The notes below the pieces were generated by a model. The model did not search any database. It saw only the letters and a program-made list of their open reading frames with translations, and was not told the origin of the DNA. The translations under genes were made by a program, and so were the position numbers. Shown here piece by piece: positions 25,260 through 35,111 of a DNA stretch of 64,000 bases. The first letter of the stretch is position 1; every line of letters begins with the position of its first letter. Source of the DNA: Alphaproteobacteria bacterium. Its GTDB lineage: Bacteria > Pseudomonadota > Alphaproteobacteria > Sphingomonadales > Kordiimonadaceae. The stretch is taken from positions 1 to 64,000 of the forward strand of contig SBGU01000016.1 in NCBI GenBank assembly GCA_006226495.1. Direction: 5' to 3'.

Positions 25260-27109
25260 TATTTTTGTCCCATACCGCACACGGCAAATGCCAGCGGTTC
25301 AAGAGAAAGGGTGGCCTTGCCGGCCTTGTCTGTCGCCAGCGCACAATCGCCCATCAGGGGCGTCAGCGCCGCCGTCGTTTCATAAGCCACTGCTGTTTCA
25401 GCCGTATTGACGGCAACCAGCACGGCTTCGCCCGTGGTTGCGTCCGTCCGTGTGAACACAAACAGCCCCGGCTTTTCCGAACTGGCCAACACGGCCTGCT
25501 TGCCGTGGCGCAGCGCCGGTGTCGAAAGATAGAGCGCCGACATCGCCTTCAGCGACTGGTAAAGCGGGTGCGACCGGTCGAAATTGTCGGTGGCGGTGGT
25601 GTTGTCGGTGCCGACAAGGTCGTTATCGTTATAGATGGCAACCCGGCTCGGGAACATGTCCTCGCGTGCATCCTGGTCGTTGCCGTCGCCCACAAAACCC
25701 TGCTCGTCACCATAATAGATGACCGGCACACCGCGCGCGAAGAACATCAGGGCGTTCGACAAGGTGATACGTTTCATCATCTCGGCATCCGACATGTCCG
25801 GATGCGCGTTCTTCAGGAAATAGGCAAAACGGCCCATATCGTGGTTGCCGGTGAAGGTCGGCAAACCATCGGCCACACCCTCGCCATACAGGCCGTCTTT
25901 CGCGAAAATATCCGCCAGCACCCTGGTGCCCTTGCCTTCGACCAGGGTCTGGAACACGCCATACTGGAAGCCGAAGTCCAGAACCGCCGGCAGTTTTGCG
26001 ACGGTGGTGAAGTGAGACAGGCGTTCGGGCCGGCCGTCGAACACCTCGCCAAACATGTAGAAATGCGGGATGCCTTCGGCGGCGGCATGGGCCTTCAGGG
26101 CCGGCGCCAATTGTTGCCAGAAGCTGTCATTCACATGGCGGGCGGTATCGATGCGGTAGCCGTCGATCTTGTAATCGCTGATCCAGCTTTTGTAGATATC
26201 GATGAAACCTTTCACCACATCCGGGTTTTCGGTGAACACGTCATCGAGGCCCGCGAAGTCGCCGTAAAGCGAGTTTTCGCCCTCGAACGTGCTGTTACCG
26301 CGATTATGGTAATACCTTAAATCATTCAGCCAAGCCGGTACTTTTACGTCCTTTTCTGCTTCCGGCACATAGGGCGTGTAGGCATAGGACATGTCCGTCA
26401 GGTGCGCGAAATTCTCGGCTGTCTGATGGACCGGATCGTCGCCTTTGAAACCTTCATTGATCGGCGCGCCATCCTTGCTGCCCTGTTTGGTATAGGGATA
26501 ATCGGCCAGCGACCGATACTCAGGGCAGCGCGCGGGGGCGTTCTCGACCTGGCATTCGCGGTACTGGATCACATCGGCCGTATGGTTGGTGATGATGTCG
26601 AAGATCACCTTCATGTTGCGCGCGTGGGCTGCGTCCACCAGCGCCTTCAGGTCGTCGTTGGTGCCCAGATGCGGGTCAATGCGCGTGAAATCGGTGATCC
26701 AGTAGCCATGGTAACCGGCGGTCAGGTTGCCCGGTGTGCCCTGCACGGGTTTGTTCTTGAAGATCGGGGTCATCCAGATGGCGGTCACGCCCATGTCGGC
26801 CAGATAATCCAGCTTCTCGATCACACCCTTCAGGTCGCCGCCATGGTAGAAACCCTTGTGCGCCGGGTCGAACCCCGTGATGTCCGCACCACCCTCAAGG
26901 CCGCCATTGTCGTTCGCCATATCGCCGTTCGCAAACCGGTCCGGCAACAGGAAGTATATTACTTCATCGGTCGCCGGCCGCTCCGCATAGGGCGGCAGGG
27001 TGAGGGCCGCGCCGCCGTCCGCCGCCACATTTGTGGTCGGGAAGAGCGGCGAACAGGCAAGCGCGGTCCCCAGGAGGAAACTTTTGACGAGATTTTTGCG
27101 GATGGTCAT
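25259..27109 (-). CDS. Exported GH13 alpha-amylase
   Basis: This 616-aa enzyme has an N-terminal export signal (KSFLLGTALACSPLFP...NVAA). The Cys in LGTALAC is not in a canonical lipobox, so it is probably periplasmic or secreted rather than a lipoprotein. Catalytic residues are the Asp in DGYRIDTARHV, the Glu in MFGEVFDG and the Asp in FTGNHDMGRF. It would degrade maltodextrins brought in by the outer-membrane receptor. It lies 13 bases after the symporter stop and overlaps the glucosidase start by one base. Confidence 0.92.
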   Translation of the reverse strand: MTIRKNLVKSFLLGTALACSPLFPTTNVAADGGAALTLPPYAERPATDEVIYFLLPDRFANGDMANDNGGLEGGADITGFDPAHKGFYHGGDLKGVIEKLDYLADMGVTAIWMTPIFKNKPVQGTPGNLTAGYHGYWITDFTRIDPHLGTNDDLKALVDAAHARNMKVIFDIITNHTADVIQYRECQVENAPARCPEYRSLADYPYTKQGSKDGAPINEGFKGDDPVHQTAENFAHLTDMSYAYTPYVPEAEKDVKVPAWLNDLRYYHNRGNSTFEGENSLYGDFAGLDDVFTENPDVVKGFIDIYKSWISDYKIDGYRIDTARHVNDSFWQQLAPALKAHAAAEGIPHFYMFGEVFDGRPERLSHFTTVAKLPAVLDFGFQYGVFQTLVEGKGTRVLADIFAKDGLYGEGVADGLPTFTGNHDMGRFAYFLKNAHPDMSDAEMMKRITLSNALMFFARGVPVIYYGDEQGFVGDGNDQDAREDMFPSRVAIYNDNDLVGTDNTTATDNFDRSHPLYQSLKAMSALYLSTPALRHGKQAVLASSEKPGLFVFTRTDATTGEAVLVAVNTAETAVAYETTAALTPLMGDCALATDKAGKATLSLEPLAFAVCGMGQK

Positions 27110-27122
27110 GGCCCTGCCCTCC

Positions 27123-28703
27123 TTACCAGAAATAACCGACGATCAGCGCCGACAGGGCCAGCAACAGCACTGCCTGCAGCCTGTAGTTCATCCACAACGG
27201 ACGCTCGCGCAGGGTCGCGGTTTCCGCGCGGTAGCCCGCCACGGTCCAGATGTAAGGCGTCGGGTCTTTTTCCGACGGCTTGGTCATCAGGCTTGCGGCC
27301 ACCAGCACCAGGCAGGAGAAACCGAACACGATGGGCGTGACATACAGGAAATGCAGGCTGAACAGGTGGAACACCTCGATCATCAGGAACATGGCCACAC
27401 CCAGTGCAGTACCCGACATCAGGGCGATGAAACCACCCTGGCCATTGGCCCGGCGCCAGAAACTGCCGATGATGAACAGCGCCATGGTCGGCGTCACGGC
27501 ATAGGAAAGCACGATCTGCAGATATTTGAACAAGGAACCGAAACGTTCGATCTGCGGCGCCCACAGGATTGCCAGCACCAGCACCGCAAAGGTGGACCAG
27601 CGGCCGATTTTCACCAGGTCATGTTCGGTGATCTCGGGTTTCCACATGCGCACAAAGTCCATGGTCACCAGGGTCGAGGCCGAGTTCATGGCACTGTCGA
27701 TCTGCGACATCATGGCCGCGAGGAAGCCCGCGAGCACAAGGCCCAGAAGCCCGGCCGGCAACAGTTTGAAGATCAGGGTCGGATACACAAGGTCCGCGCG
27801 CGGCAGGTCCGGGAACAGGAGGATTGCGGCGGTCCCCGGCAGCACCATCAGGAACAGGGTCGGCAGCTTGATCAGGCCGGCGAACAGCGCGCCCCAGCGG
27901 CCATGCTCCAGCGACACGGCGCTCAACACGCGCTGCACCATAAACTGGTTCGTGCACCAGAAATAAAAGCCAAGGAGCGGCGCACCTGCGATCAGGCCAA
28001 GCCACGGCACGCCCGGGTCGTCGAGCGGACGGATCAGGCTCAGCTTCTCAGCCGGCACATTGGCAATGATCTCCGACCAGCCGCCGATATGCTCGAACGC
28101 GGACCAGGCCACGACGGCGGAACCCACCAGCAGGATCACGGCCTGCACGGCGTCAGTGATGATAACGGCCGCAAGGCCGCCCACGATAGTATAGGCACCG
28201 GCGACAAGGGCCAGGATCGCAATCATCGCCCAGATCGGGGTATCCGGGAAGATCATGTGCAGGATCAGGCCACCGGCATAAAGCGTGGCCGACGTATCAA
28301 TCACCACGGTCAGGAACAGGGTCAGACCCGAGAAATAGATGCGGGCGCGCCGGTCATAGCGCCGCTCCAGATACTCGGGCACCGTGAAGACCCTGGACTT
28401 GATGATAAAGGGCATCACAAACACGGCGAAGAAGGCCAGCACCACAGCGGCCAGCCATTCATAGTTATAGACCGAGATGCCGGTGGCATAGGCGTCACCC
28501 GCCAGGCCCACCAGGGTCGTGCCCGAGATGTTGGAGGCAAACAGCGACAGGCCGATCAGCGGCCAGGTAAAGCGCCGTCCGGCAAGGAAATAGTCCTCTG
28601 CGGTCTTGGACCGGCCGGACAGAAAAATCGCCATCGCCACGACCAGTACAAAATACAGGCCGATGACAACAAGATCGAGTTGTCCCAGATGAAACTCGCT
28701 CAC
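27123..28703 (-). CDS. Sodium/solute symporter (SSS family)
   Basis: This 526-aa inner-membrane transporter has about 13-14 membrane segments. The family motif region GRSKTAEDYFLAGRRFTWPLIGLSLFASNISGTTLVGLAGDAY is clear. By position it probably takes up glucose, maltose or oligosaccharides with sodium. GTG 28703 is the chosen start because AGGGGA lies just upstream on the minus strand; the longer TTG start at 28736 lacks a binding site. It is the first gene of the amylase-glucosidase operon. Confidence 0.87.
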   Translation of the reverse strand: MSEFHLGQLDLVVIGLYFVLVVAMAIFLSGRSKTAEDYFLAGRRFTWPLIGLSLFASNISGTTLVGLAGDAYATGISVYNYEWLAAVVLAFFAVFVMPFIIKSRVFTVPEYLERRYDRRARIYFSGLTLFLTVVIDTSATLYAGGLILHMIFPDTPIWAMIAILALVAGAYTIVGGLAAVIITDAVQAVILLVGSAVVAWSAFEHIGGWSEIIANVPAEKLSLIRPLDDPGVPWLGLIAGAPLLGFYFWCTNQFMVQRVLSAVSLEHGRWGALFAGLIKLPTLFLMVLPGTAAILLFPDLPRADLVYPTLIFKLLPAGLLGLVLAGFLAAMMSQIDSAMNSASTLVTMDFVRMWKPEITEHDLVKIGRWSTFAVLVLAILWAPQIERFGSLFKYLQIVLSYAVTPTMALFIIGSFWRRANGQGGFIALMSGTALGVAMFLMIEVFHLFSLHFLYVTPIVFGFSCLVLVAASLMTKPSEKDPTPYIWTVAGYRAETATLRERPLWMNYRLQAVLLLALSALIVGYFW

Positions 28704-28781
28704 CCTAGTTCCCCTTTTTCCCGGATGCCTTCCCAAGCATCAACATGATTCATTTTCTTTATAGATGACAATGGCAGGTGA

Positions 28782-28828
28782 TTGCAAATTTTTTGCAAAC
28801 ACAATTTCCAAAAAACTCATTTTTGCAG
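28782..28828. promoter_or_regulatory. TTGCAA/TTTTTGCA motif cluster before the symporter
   Basis: TTGCAAA and TTTTTTGCAAA occur at 28782-28799, and ATTTTTGCAG at 28819-28828, about 80-125 bases upstream of the symporter start. They match the motifs before the LacI, halogenase and receptor genes. Confidence 0.5.
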
Positions 28829-28963
28829 CCGAGACATCCAACACAGAATCCTGTCGCACTCAAGGATATCCACTATATTTGTTGGAAAACATAGACCTTA
28901 GCGCCACCGCTCCTGCCCTCAGGCCCTCAACACAAAAAGCTGCAACAAGTGACATTGTTTGTT

Positions 28964-28995
28964 GATTTTTGCATATTTTCAGTTATTTTTGCAAT
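28964..28995 (+). promoter_or_regulatory. TTTTTGCA motif pair before the halogenase leader
   Basis: ATTTTTGCAT at about 28965-28974 and ATTTTTGCAA at about 28985-28994 are spaced by two helical turns. They sit upstream of the structured leader and probably belong to the same regulator as the other copies. Confidence 0.5.
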
Positions 28996-28998
28996 GAT

Positions 28999-29187
28999 TG
29001 GCATGGAGGGAATGCCACAAAAGGTCTGTCCAGCACCTGGCGCATTGCCGCCACCTCCATCATGCCAAGCAAGTTTAGGGGCCTCTTTTGGGAATGTATC
29101 GTGTCTGGCGCCAGGCTTCCCTCCCGGCGGGCACAGCCTGAAAGAGCAATCTTCACCCTGGCAGGACCTCTGCCAGGGTGCTTTTTT
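28999..29187 (+). ncRNA. Candidate small RNA or attenuated leader
   Basis: A strong intrinsic terminator (29154-29187) ends a plus-strand stretch that contains no supported gene. Upstream, two further hairpins can form: TGGCAT/ATGCCA (28999-29018) and CAGGCT/AGCCTG (29112-29117 with 29135-29140). This fits either an independent RNA of roughly 150-190 bases or a conditional leader of the halogenase gene that begins 62 bases later. I do not recognise a known riboswitch class. Confidence 0.4.
29154..29187 (+). terminator. Strong terminator upstream of the halogenase gene
   Basis: A 10-bp perfect stem (CACCCTGGCA / TGCCAGGGTG) with a 7-base loop is followed by CTTTTTTATG. No gene on this strand precedes it within several kilobases apart from the LacI gene, which has its own terminator. 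Confidence 0.82.
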
Positions 29188-29249
29188 ATGGGGACACTGC
29201 GTGGCATGATGCCCGCACAGGGGATCGAGAACTTGGGGAGACAGTGTTT

Positions 29250-30779
29250 ATGACTGCGATGGCGGCACCTTCGGACCAGGCCTTGCGCCGCATTGTCATT
29301 GTGGGTGGCGGTTCCGCCGGCTGGATGACCGCGGCGGCGCTTGCGAATGCCACGGCAGGCACCTGCCCCGTCACCCTGGTGGAATCGGAAGAGATCGGCA
29401 CCGTGGGTGTCGGTGAAGCGACAATCCCGCCAATCAAGCTGTTCAACCATGCGCTGGGTATCGACGAAAACGAGTTTGTCGCCGCCACCCATGGCAGTTT
29501 CAAGCTGGGCATCCAGTTTGTCGACTGGGCCCAAAAGGGCCACAGCTATTTCCACCCGTTCGGGCAGTATGGCGCCGACTTCGATACCATCCCCCTCTAT
29601 CAATATTGGCTGAAAGCACACCAGGCAGGCGCCGATGTCGGCAACCTGTGCGACTATTCCATGGCCTGGGCGACGGCAAAGCGCGGTCGGTTCAATGCCC
29701 CGACCCAGGACCGGCGCCTCATCCAGTCCACCTATGACTATGCCTATCATTTTGACGCCTGGCTTTATGCCCGTTTCCTCAGGCGCTATGCCGAAGCGCG
29801 CGGTGTCGAACGCCTTGAAGGCAAGGTGACCGGCGCGCGCCAGAATGCCGAGACCGGTTTTATCGAAAGCATCAGCCTCGCCGATGGCCGCACGGTTGAA
29901 GGCGACCTGTTTGTTGATTGCACCGGCTTCTTTGGCCTGTTGATCGAAAAAACCCTGAACACCGGCTACGAAGACTGGACCCACTGGTTGCCGTGCGACC
30001 GGGCCGTGGCGGTGCCCTGCGCATCGGGCGGTGATTTCACACCCTACACCCGCTCAACCGCCCACGCGGCCGGCTGGCAGTGGCGCATTCCGCTGCAGCA
30101 CCGTATCGGCAATGGCCATGTCTATTGCAGCCAGCATATCGGCGATGACGCAGCGGCAGAGACCCTGCTTGGCGGCCTTGACGGTGCGCCGCTGGCAGAC
30201 CCCAGGTTCCTAAGGTTCACCACGGGCCGGCGCCGGAAGTTCTGGAACGGCAACTGCGTCGCCATCGGCCTGTCCGCCGGTTTCATGGAACCGCTTGAAA
30301 GCACCAGCCTGCACCTGATCCAGTCCGGCATCAACCGGCTGCTGGCGCTGTTCCCGGACCGCGACATGAACCCGCTATTGGCCGAAGAATATAACCGCAT
30401 CACCATCACGGAATATGAACGCACACGCGATTTCCTGATCCTGCATTACAAGGCGACCGAACGGGACGACAGCCCGCTCTGGCGCTATTGCGCCAATATG
30501 GAAATCCCGGACACGCTCCTGTACAAGATCGAGCATTTCCGCGCCTATGGCCGCATTGTCGCCGAGGATTTTGAACTGTTCCGCAACCCGAGCTGGCTGG
30601 CGGTCTTTATCGGCCAGTCAGTGATGCCCGAGCGCCATGACCCGCTCGTGGACCGGCGCAGCCATGTGCCCGCGGCGGAACGGCTGGCCGGCATCCGGCG
30701 CGTGATTGACCAGACAGCCGACGCCATGCCCACCCACCAGCAATATATCGACCATTATTGCCGCACGCCGGCACAGTGA
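29250..30779 (+). CDS. Tryptophan-halogenase-like flavoprotein 1
   Basis: This 509-aa FAD-dependent protein belongs to the tryptophan 7-halogenase family. It has the nucleotide-binding motif [10 protein letters not shown] at about residues 14-23, the likely catalytic Lys in SFKLGIQF, the WxWxIP signature in AGWQWRIPL, and Glu in MEPLESTS. Family members sit next to TonB receptors in many sugar-utilisation loci; their substrate there is unknown, and true halogenation is not shown. ATG 29250 follows GGGGAG; the longer frame from 29178 begins inside the terminator. The 3' end overlaps the convergent second copy by 25 bases. Confidence 0.87.
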   Translation: MTAMAAPSDQALRRIVIVGGGSAGWMTAAALANATAGTCPVTLVESEEIGTVGVGEATIPPIKLFNHALGIDENEFVAATHGSFKLGIQFVDWAQKGHSYFHPFGQYGADFDTIPLYQYWLKAHQAGADVGNLCDYSMAWATAKRGRFNAPTQDRRLIQSTYDYAYHFDAWLYARFLRRYAEARGVERLEGKVTGARQNAETGFIESISLADGRTVEGDLFVDCTGFFGLLIEKTLNTGYEDWTHWLPCDRAVAVPCASGGDFTPYTRSTAHAAGWQWRIPLQHRIGNGHVYCSQHIGDDAAAETLLGGLDGAPLADPRFLRFTTGRRRKFWNGNCVAIGLSAGFMEPLESTSLHLIQSGINRLLALFPDRDMNPLLAEEYNRITITEYERTRDFLILHYKATERDDSPLWRYCANMEIPDTLLYKIEHFRAYGRIVAEDFELFRNPSWLAVFIGQSVMPERHDPLVDRRSHVPAAERLAGIRRVIDQTADAMPTHQQYIDHYCRTPAQ

Positions 30780-32272
30780 CGGGCGATAAAATCCTTGTGG
30801 GATGGCAGCTTCGGCACATTGGCATCGATAATCTGCTTCAGGTTGGCCAGATATTCCATGAGCTGCGGCAGCGGCAGCACATCCGCGAGCGGCTGGTAAT
30901 CCCGGGGCACAATGCCCTGCCCCAGCATCACCTGCAGCCAGGCGACTTCTGCAAACAGCTCGTTATTGTCGCGGAAAATGCGGCCGGTGGCCTCAAACAG
31001 CGCCATGCGGTGTTTCAGGCTTTCCGGCACCTCCATGTCGCGGCACTGGCGCCAGAAGGCAGTGTCTGAGCGCTCTGTGGCTTTGTAGTGCAGGATGATG
31101 AAATCGCGGATGCGTTCATATTCGAACGCCAGTTGCGCATTATATTCGGCGATCGTGCAGGCATCGGACCCGGCCGCAGGGAACATCTGGGCCAGCCGCA
31201 CGATCCCGGTCTGGATCAGGTGAATGCTGGTGCTTTCAAGCGGTTCCATGAAGCCACTTGAAAGGCCGATGGCCACACAGTTGCGGTACCAGGAACGTGC
31301 GCGCCTGCCCGTCCGGAAACGCAGGGTCCTGGGCTCGGCCAGGGGTGCGCCCTCCAGGTTGCCCATCAGGACCGATGTGGCTTCATCCTCGCTCATGTGC
31401 GCGCTTGAAAATACATGACCATTGCCGGCGCGGTGCTGCAATGGAATGCGCCACTGCCAGCCGGCCGAATGGGCGATGGACTGGGTATAAGGCCTTGTAC
31501 GCGCGCCATTTTCCGCTGGCACGGCCACCGCACGGTCACACGGCAACCAGTGGGTCCAGTCCTCATAACCCACGCCAAGTGCATCGCCGATCAGCAAGGC
31601 CCGGAAGCCCGAACAGTCGATGAACAGGTCCCCTGCGACTTCTTTGCCGTCTTCAAGGCGCACCGCCTCGATGAAACCGCTTTCCGCATTCAGGCTCGTA
31701 TGGATGATCCGTCCTTCGATCCGTTTCACGCCGGCCTGTTGGCTGCCGGCCCTGAGGTAACGGGCGTAAAGGCCGGCATCGAAATGGAAGGCATGCACCG
31801 TGCCTTCAAGTGGCGAATTGGGAATACGCGGCAGGCGGTCGAACCGGTCCGATTTTGCTACCTTGTAATTGAAGGAAAAGTCCCACAGATCAGGCACTTG
31901 CCCGGCGGCCTTCGCGCGCAGCCAATGGTGGTGGAACGGCACCAGCCCAAGCGGTCGCCCGATGGCGCCAAAAGCGTGCATATATTTGTCGCCGATCCTG
32001 CCCCAGTTTTCAAACTGGATGCCCAACTTGAAGGTCGCCTGGGTCTGGCGCATGAAGTCGTCTTCATTCAGGCCCAGCACATTGTTGAAAATCTGGATCG
32101 GCGGGATCGTTGCTTCGCCCACGCCAACCGTGCCGATGTCGTCTGATTCAACAAGGGTGATGTCGACCGTATTGCCCAGCAGCTTCACCAGCAAACTGGC
32201 GCTCATCCAGCCGGCGGTGCCGCCGCCCACGATCACGACTTTTGAAATTCGGTTGCCCTGCACTGTTCCCAT
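30755..32272 (-). CDS. Tryptophan-halogenase-like flavoprotein 2
   Basis: This 505-aa paralogue of the preceding gene has [12 protein letters not shown] (about 12-23), the Lys in TFKLGIQF, the signature GWQWRIPL and MEPLESTS. It follows the MalA-like receptor on the same strand but is separated from it by a terminator at 32286-32315, so it is expressed at a reduced level or from its own promoter. The two halogenase-like genes converge with overlapping ends, which makes antisense interference possible. The reaction is unknown. Confidence 0.87.
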   Translation of the reverse strand: MGTVQGNRISKVVIVGGGTAGWMSASLLVKLLGNTVDITLVESDDIGTVGVGEATIPPIQIFNNVLGLNEDDFMRQTQATFKLGIQFENWGRIGDKYMHAFGAIGRPLGLVPFHHHWLRAKAAGQVPDLWDFSFNYKVAKSDRFDRLPRIPNSPLEGTVHAFHFDAGLYARYLRAGSQQAGVKRIEGRIIHTSLNAESGFIEAVRLEDGKEVAGDLFIDCSGFRALLIGDALGVGYEDWTHWLPCDRAVAVPAENGARTRPYTQSIAHSAGWQWRIPLQHRAGNGHVFSSAHMSEDEATSVLMGNLEGAPLAEPRTLRFRTGRRARSWYRNCVAIGLSSGFMEPLESTSIHLIQTGIVRLAQMFPAAGSDACTIAEYNAQLAFEYERIRDFIILHYKATERSDTAFWRQCRDMEVPESLKHRMALFEATGRIFRDNNELFAEVAWLQVMLGQGIVPRDYQPLADVLPLPQLMEYLANLKQIIDANVPKLPSHKDFIARHCAGVRQ

Positions 32273-32276
32273 CCCG

Positions 32277-32315
32277 AAAAAGAAAGCCCCTGCCGACGAC
32301 TATATCGGCAGGGGC
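32277..32315 (-). terminator. Terminator after the MalA-like receptor
   Basis: The 11-bp stem GCCCCTGCCGA / TCGGCAGGGGC (8-base loop) is followed on the minus strand by TTTCTTTTT. It lies between the receptor stop and the second halogenase start. Confidence 0.8.
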
Positions 32316-32339
32316 ATCTGGTTCAAGCCACCGCGTGGA

Positions 32340-35111
32340 TTACATGCGGTAGGTCAGGCCGAACAGGTAGGTACGGCCATAGTTCTGGAAGTCACGCACC
32401 TGGCGCGGGTCGCCGTTATAGTAGGACGTGAAGGGTTCGTTCGTGAGGTTGTTCACCTGGAACAGAACCGACAGGCCCTCGATACCGACTTCGCTGAGGT
32501 CGTAGGACAGTTGCGCGTCCACGATGGTTTCCGCCTTCACATCCACAAGGGCACGCGCAAGGCTGAGCGTGGAAACTTCACCCAGGAACTTCGAACGGTG
32601 ACGCACGCTGGCACGCGCCTGGAAGCCATTTTTCTCGTAATATACGGTACCGTTGATAACCGTCTTCGACAGGCCCGGCAACTGGATCGGGTCGCTGTCC
32701 GGGGTTTCGCGGATCGAGCTTTCGGTGAAGCTTGCCGAGCCCAGAACACCAAAGCCTTCAAGCGCTTCGGAGAACATGGAGAACGGAATACTGGCCGACA
32801 GTTCGAGACCGTAAATCTTGCCGCCGTTGATGTTGCCCGGCTGCGAGATCAGGCCGAGGTTCGAGGTCGCGTCGGTGATACCGGCAGCGGCCAGAACATC
32901 GGTGAAATCGTAGGTCGTGTTCACAGTGAACGGATAGCTTTGAACCTGTTTGTAGAAACCGGCGATCGAGGCATAACCGCCGTCACCGAAATAGGTTTCA
33001 AACGCCAGGTCATATTGCCAGGTCTTGAACGGTTCCAGTTGCGGGTTGCCGCCCGAACCACTGACAATACCCAGCGTCTGGTCGTAACCCAGCGAGAAAC
33101 CGGCGTTCATCTGGTCCATGCGCGGACGGGCCAGAACCTGGGCGATGCCGATACGGACCTTGTTATTGTCATTGAGGTGCAGGCTCAGGTTCAGGCTCGG
33201 CAGGAAGTCCCAATATTTGGCGCCATCCGTTACGGCGACGATCTGAACCGTGTCGCCGCTGCCGTCGTTCACGACGCGGGCTGCAACACCGTCCGAGCTC
33301 TGGTCGGTATGAACCGCCTGCACACCAATGTTACCGGTGACCGGCATATCGCCCATCATCGTATCGATGTTGGCCTGGACATAGGCGTTGAACACCTTCT
33401 CGGCCACGGTCCAACTGTTGGTCGAACGGCCAAGCTCGCTGATCGAAGCATCGGTCACATCATAGAAACCGGCTTCATAGAGCGCCCGGGCGTCATAGGC
33501 GACCATGTTACCCATGCCGATGAATTCAAGCGAGGTCGGGTCCAGGAGATATTCCGACGGGATGGCAACATCAGCCGGATAGTCCTTGAGGGTCAGGTAA
33601 TAGCCCTGGTCAAGGAGGCTCTTGGTGCGCTTGGAATAACGCGCGCCATATTCGATCGACGACAGGAAGCCTTCGCTGATCGTCTGCTCGGCGCTCAGGC
33701 GGATGGCGCTCAGTTCATCGTTGGTTTCCGGTGCGTTGATGAAGCCGTCCTGGGCGTTGTCTGACGGATAGGCACCAGCATTCACAAGACCGCCGCCCCA
33801 GCTAAGCGGGCCGCCAAGCCGGATCAGGCTGGTATCGGAATAGTCGAGGTCATGCGAGAAGATCGCGCTGCCATCCGGCGTGATGGTGAAGCCGATGTTG
33901 TCGACAGCACCAACACCCGAGCCACGGCCCGTACCGGCATAGGTCTCGTAGTTGCTTTCGGTGCGGTCCACGCTCGAATAGCTGAGGTCAGCCTCGAGGG
34001 TCCAGGTGTCGTTCAACTGATATTCGGTGTTCCAGCCAAGAGCCACGGTTTCGGCGACACGGTCGACAAAGTCGTTACGCACAACGGCTTCCACGCCGTT
34101 GAACTGGCCTTCGATGATCAGGCCATCGTCGGCAGTGAAGCCTTCCTGAAGCTGGGCACCGGACCAGGACAGCGGAATTTCGATACCGCGCAGGGTCTGC
34201 TCGTCATTGAACTTGGAATAATAGGCGTCGATCTTCGTGCGGAACTTGCTGTCATGGGGCGCAAATTCAAGCACACCCAGAAGGCCGTCACGGGTCAGTT
34301 CGTTCGACTTCACATAGGGCTTGGCACCACCGATCACCAGATTGCCGTCTGCTACAGCGTTGTCGCTCGGGAAACCCCAGGAGTTCCAGCGCTCTTCCTG
34401 GGTCGGCGACAGCATGCGGGCATAACCGATGGCAACACCGACCTGGTCGTCTGCGAACTGGTCGACATAGGATACGCTGGCGCGGTAACCCCATGCGCTG
34501 GTGCCCGAGTTCAGGGCGCCCAGGTCGGCATATTCGCCGCGCAGGTTGGTTACGATTGCGCGCTTGCCATACGACAGCGGGCTGATGGTCTGCAGGTCAA
34601 CGGTACCGCCGACAGCCTGCGAGGTCAGGCTGGCATCCGGCGTCTTGTAGATGACAACGCCGTTGATCAGTTCGGACGGGAACTGGTCATATTCCACCGC
34701 ACGGTTGTTGTTGGCCGAAACCTGTTCGCGACCGTTCAGGGTGGTGGTGGTGAAATCGGGGGCGAGACCACGGATCGAAATCGTGTTGGCGCGGCCATCA
34801 AGGCGCTGGGCAGCGAGGCCCGGCAGGCGCGCGATCGATTCCGCGATCGAGGCATCGGGCAGCTTGCCGATGTCTTCCGCAGAAATTGCTTCCACGATCG
34901 AGGTGCTCTGGCGCTTGCGCTCGACCGAGTTGATGATGCTGGCACGGATACCGGTTACGGTGATTTCCTCGAACGTGTTGACATCTTTATTGTCGTCCGA
35001 CGTGTCGGCACTTTGTGCATGGACGGCGCCCGCAGACGCGACCAGAAGTGCCATACCCGTTGCCGCGCTGGCCATAAGGCGTGCACGGTAAAGGTTCAGA
35101 TTAGAGTTCAT
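32340..35111 (-). CDS. TonB-dependent receptor, maltodextrin (MalA-like)
   Basis: This 923-aa outer-membrane receptor has a signal peptide ending at AVHA before QSAD. The segment FEEITVTGIRASIINSVERKR is followed by a plug with IGKLPDASIAESIARLPGLAAQR and ISIRGLAPDFTTTTLNGRE, and then a barrel ending in FGLTYRM. This plug type is that of large sugar receptors such as Caulobacter MalA. ATG 35111 follows GGGAGAGGG. The surrounding amylase, glucosidase, symporter and LacI genes support maltodextrin as substrate. The upstream region carries many TTTTTGCA motifs. Confidence 0.9.
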   Translation of the reverse strand: MNSNLNLYRARLMASAATGMALLVASAGAVHAQSADTSDDNKDVNTFEEITVTGIRASIINSVERKRQSTSIVEAISAEDIGKLPDASIAESIARLPGLAAQRLDGRANTISIRGLAPDFTTTTLNGREQVSANNNRAVEYDQFPSELINGVVIYKTPDASLTSQAVGGTVDLQTISPLSYGKRAIVTNLRGEYADLGALNSGTSAWGYRASVSYVDQFADDQVGVAIGYARMLSPTQEERWNSWGFPSDNAVADGNLVIGGAKPYVKSNELTRDGLLGVLEFAPHDSKFRTKIDAYYSKFNDEQTLRGIEIPLSWSGAQLQEGFTADDGLIIEGQFNGVEAVVRNDFVDRVAETVALGWNTEYQLNDTWTLEADLSYSSVDRTESNYETYAGTGRGSGVGAVDNIGFTITPDGSAIFSHDLDYSDTSLIRLGGPLSWGGGLVNAGAYPSDNAQDGFINAPETNDELSAIRLSAEQTISEGFLSSIEYGARYSKRTKSLLDQGYYLTLKDYPADVAIPSEYLLDPTSLEFIGMGNMVAYDARALYEAGFYDVTDASISELGRSTNSWTVAEKVFNAYVQANIDTMMGDMPVTGNIGVQAVHTDQSSDGVAARVVNDGSGDTVQIVAVTDGAKYWDFLPSLNLSLHLNDNNKVRIGIAQVLARPRMDQMNAGFSLGYDQTLGIVSGSGGNPQLEPFKTWQYDLAFETYFGDGGYASIAGFYKQVQSYPFTVNTTYDFTDVLAAAGITDATSNLGLISQPGNINGGKIYGLELSASIPFSMFSEALEGFGVLGSASFTESSIRETPDSDPIQLPGLSKTVINGTVYYEKNGFQARASVRHRSKFLGEVSTLSLARALVDVKAETIVDAQLSYDLSEVGIEGLSVLFQVNNLTNEPFTSYYNGDPRQVRDFQNYGRTYLFGLTYRM

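Larger units (their letters stand above)
28704..29249. other. Divergent control region of the maltodextrin locus
   Basis: This 546-base A+T-rich stretch separates the minus-strand symporter operon from the plus-strand halogenase gene. Short open frames in it lack coding features. It contains five TTTTTGCA/TTGCAAAA-type motifs (28782-28995), then a structured stretch ending in a strong terminator at 29154-29187. Ribosome-binding GGGGAG for the halogenase lies at 29236-29241. Confidence 0.6.

Noticed and set aside
28765-29253. Short open frames of 66-94 codons in the maltodextrin control region.
   Set aside because: They lack ribosome-binding sites and recognisable domains and run through regulatory motifs and the terminator hairpin.
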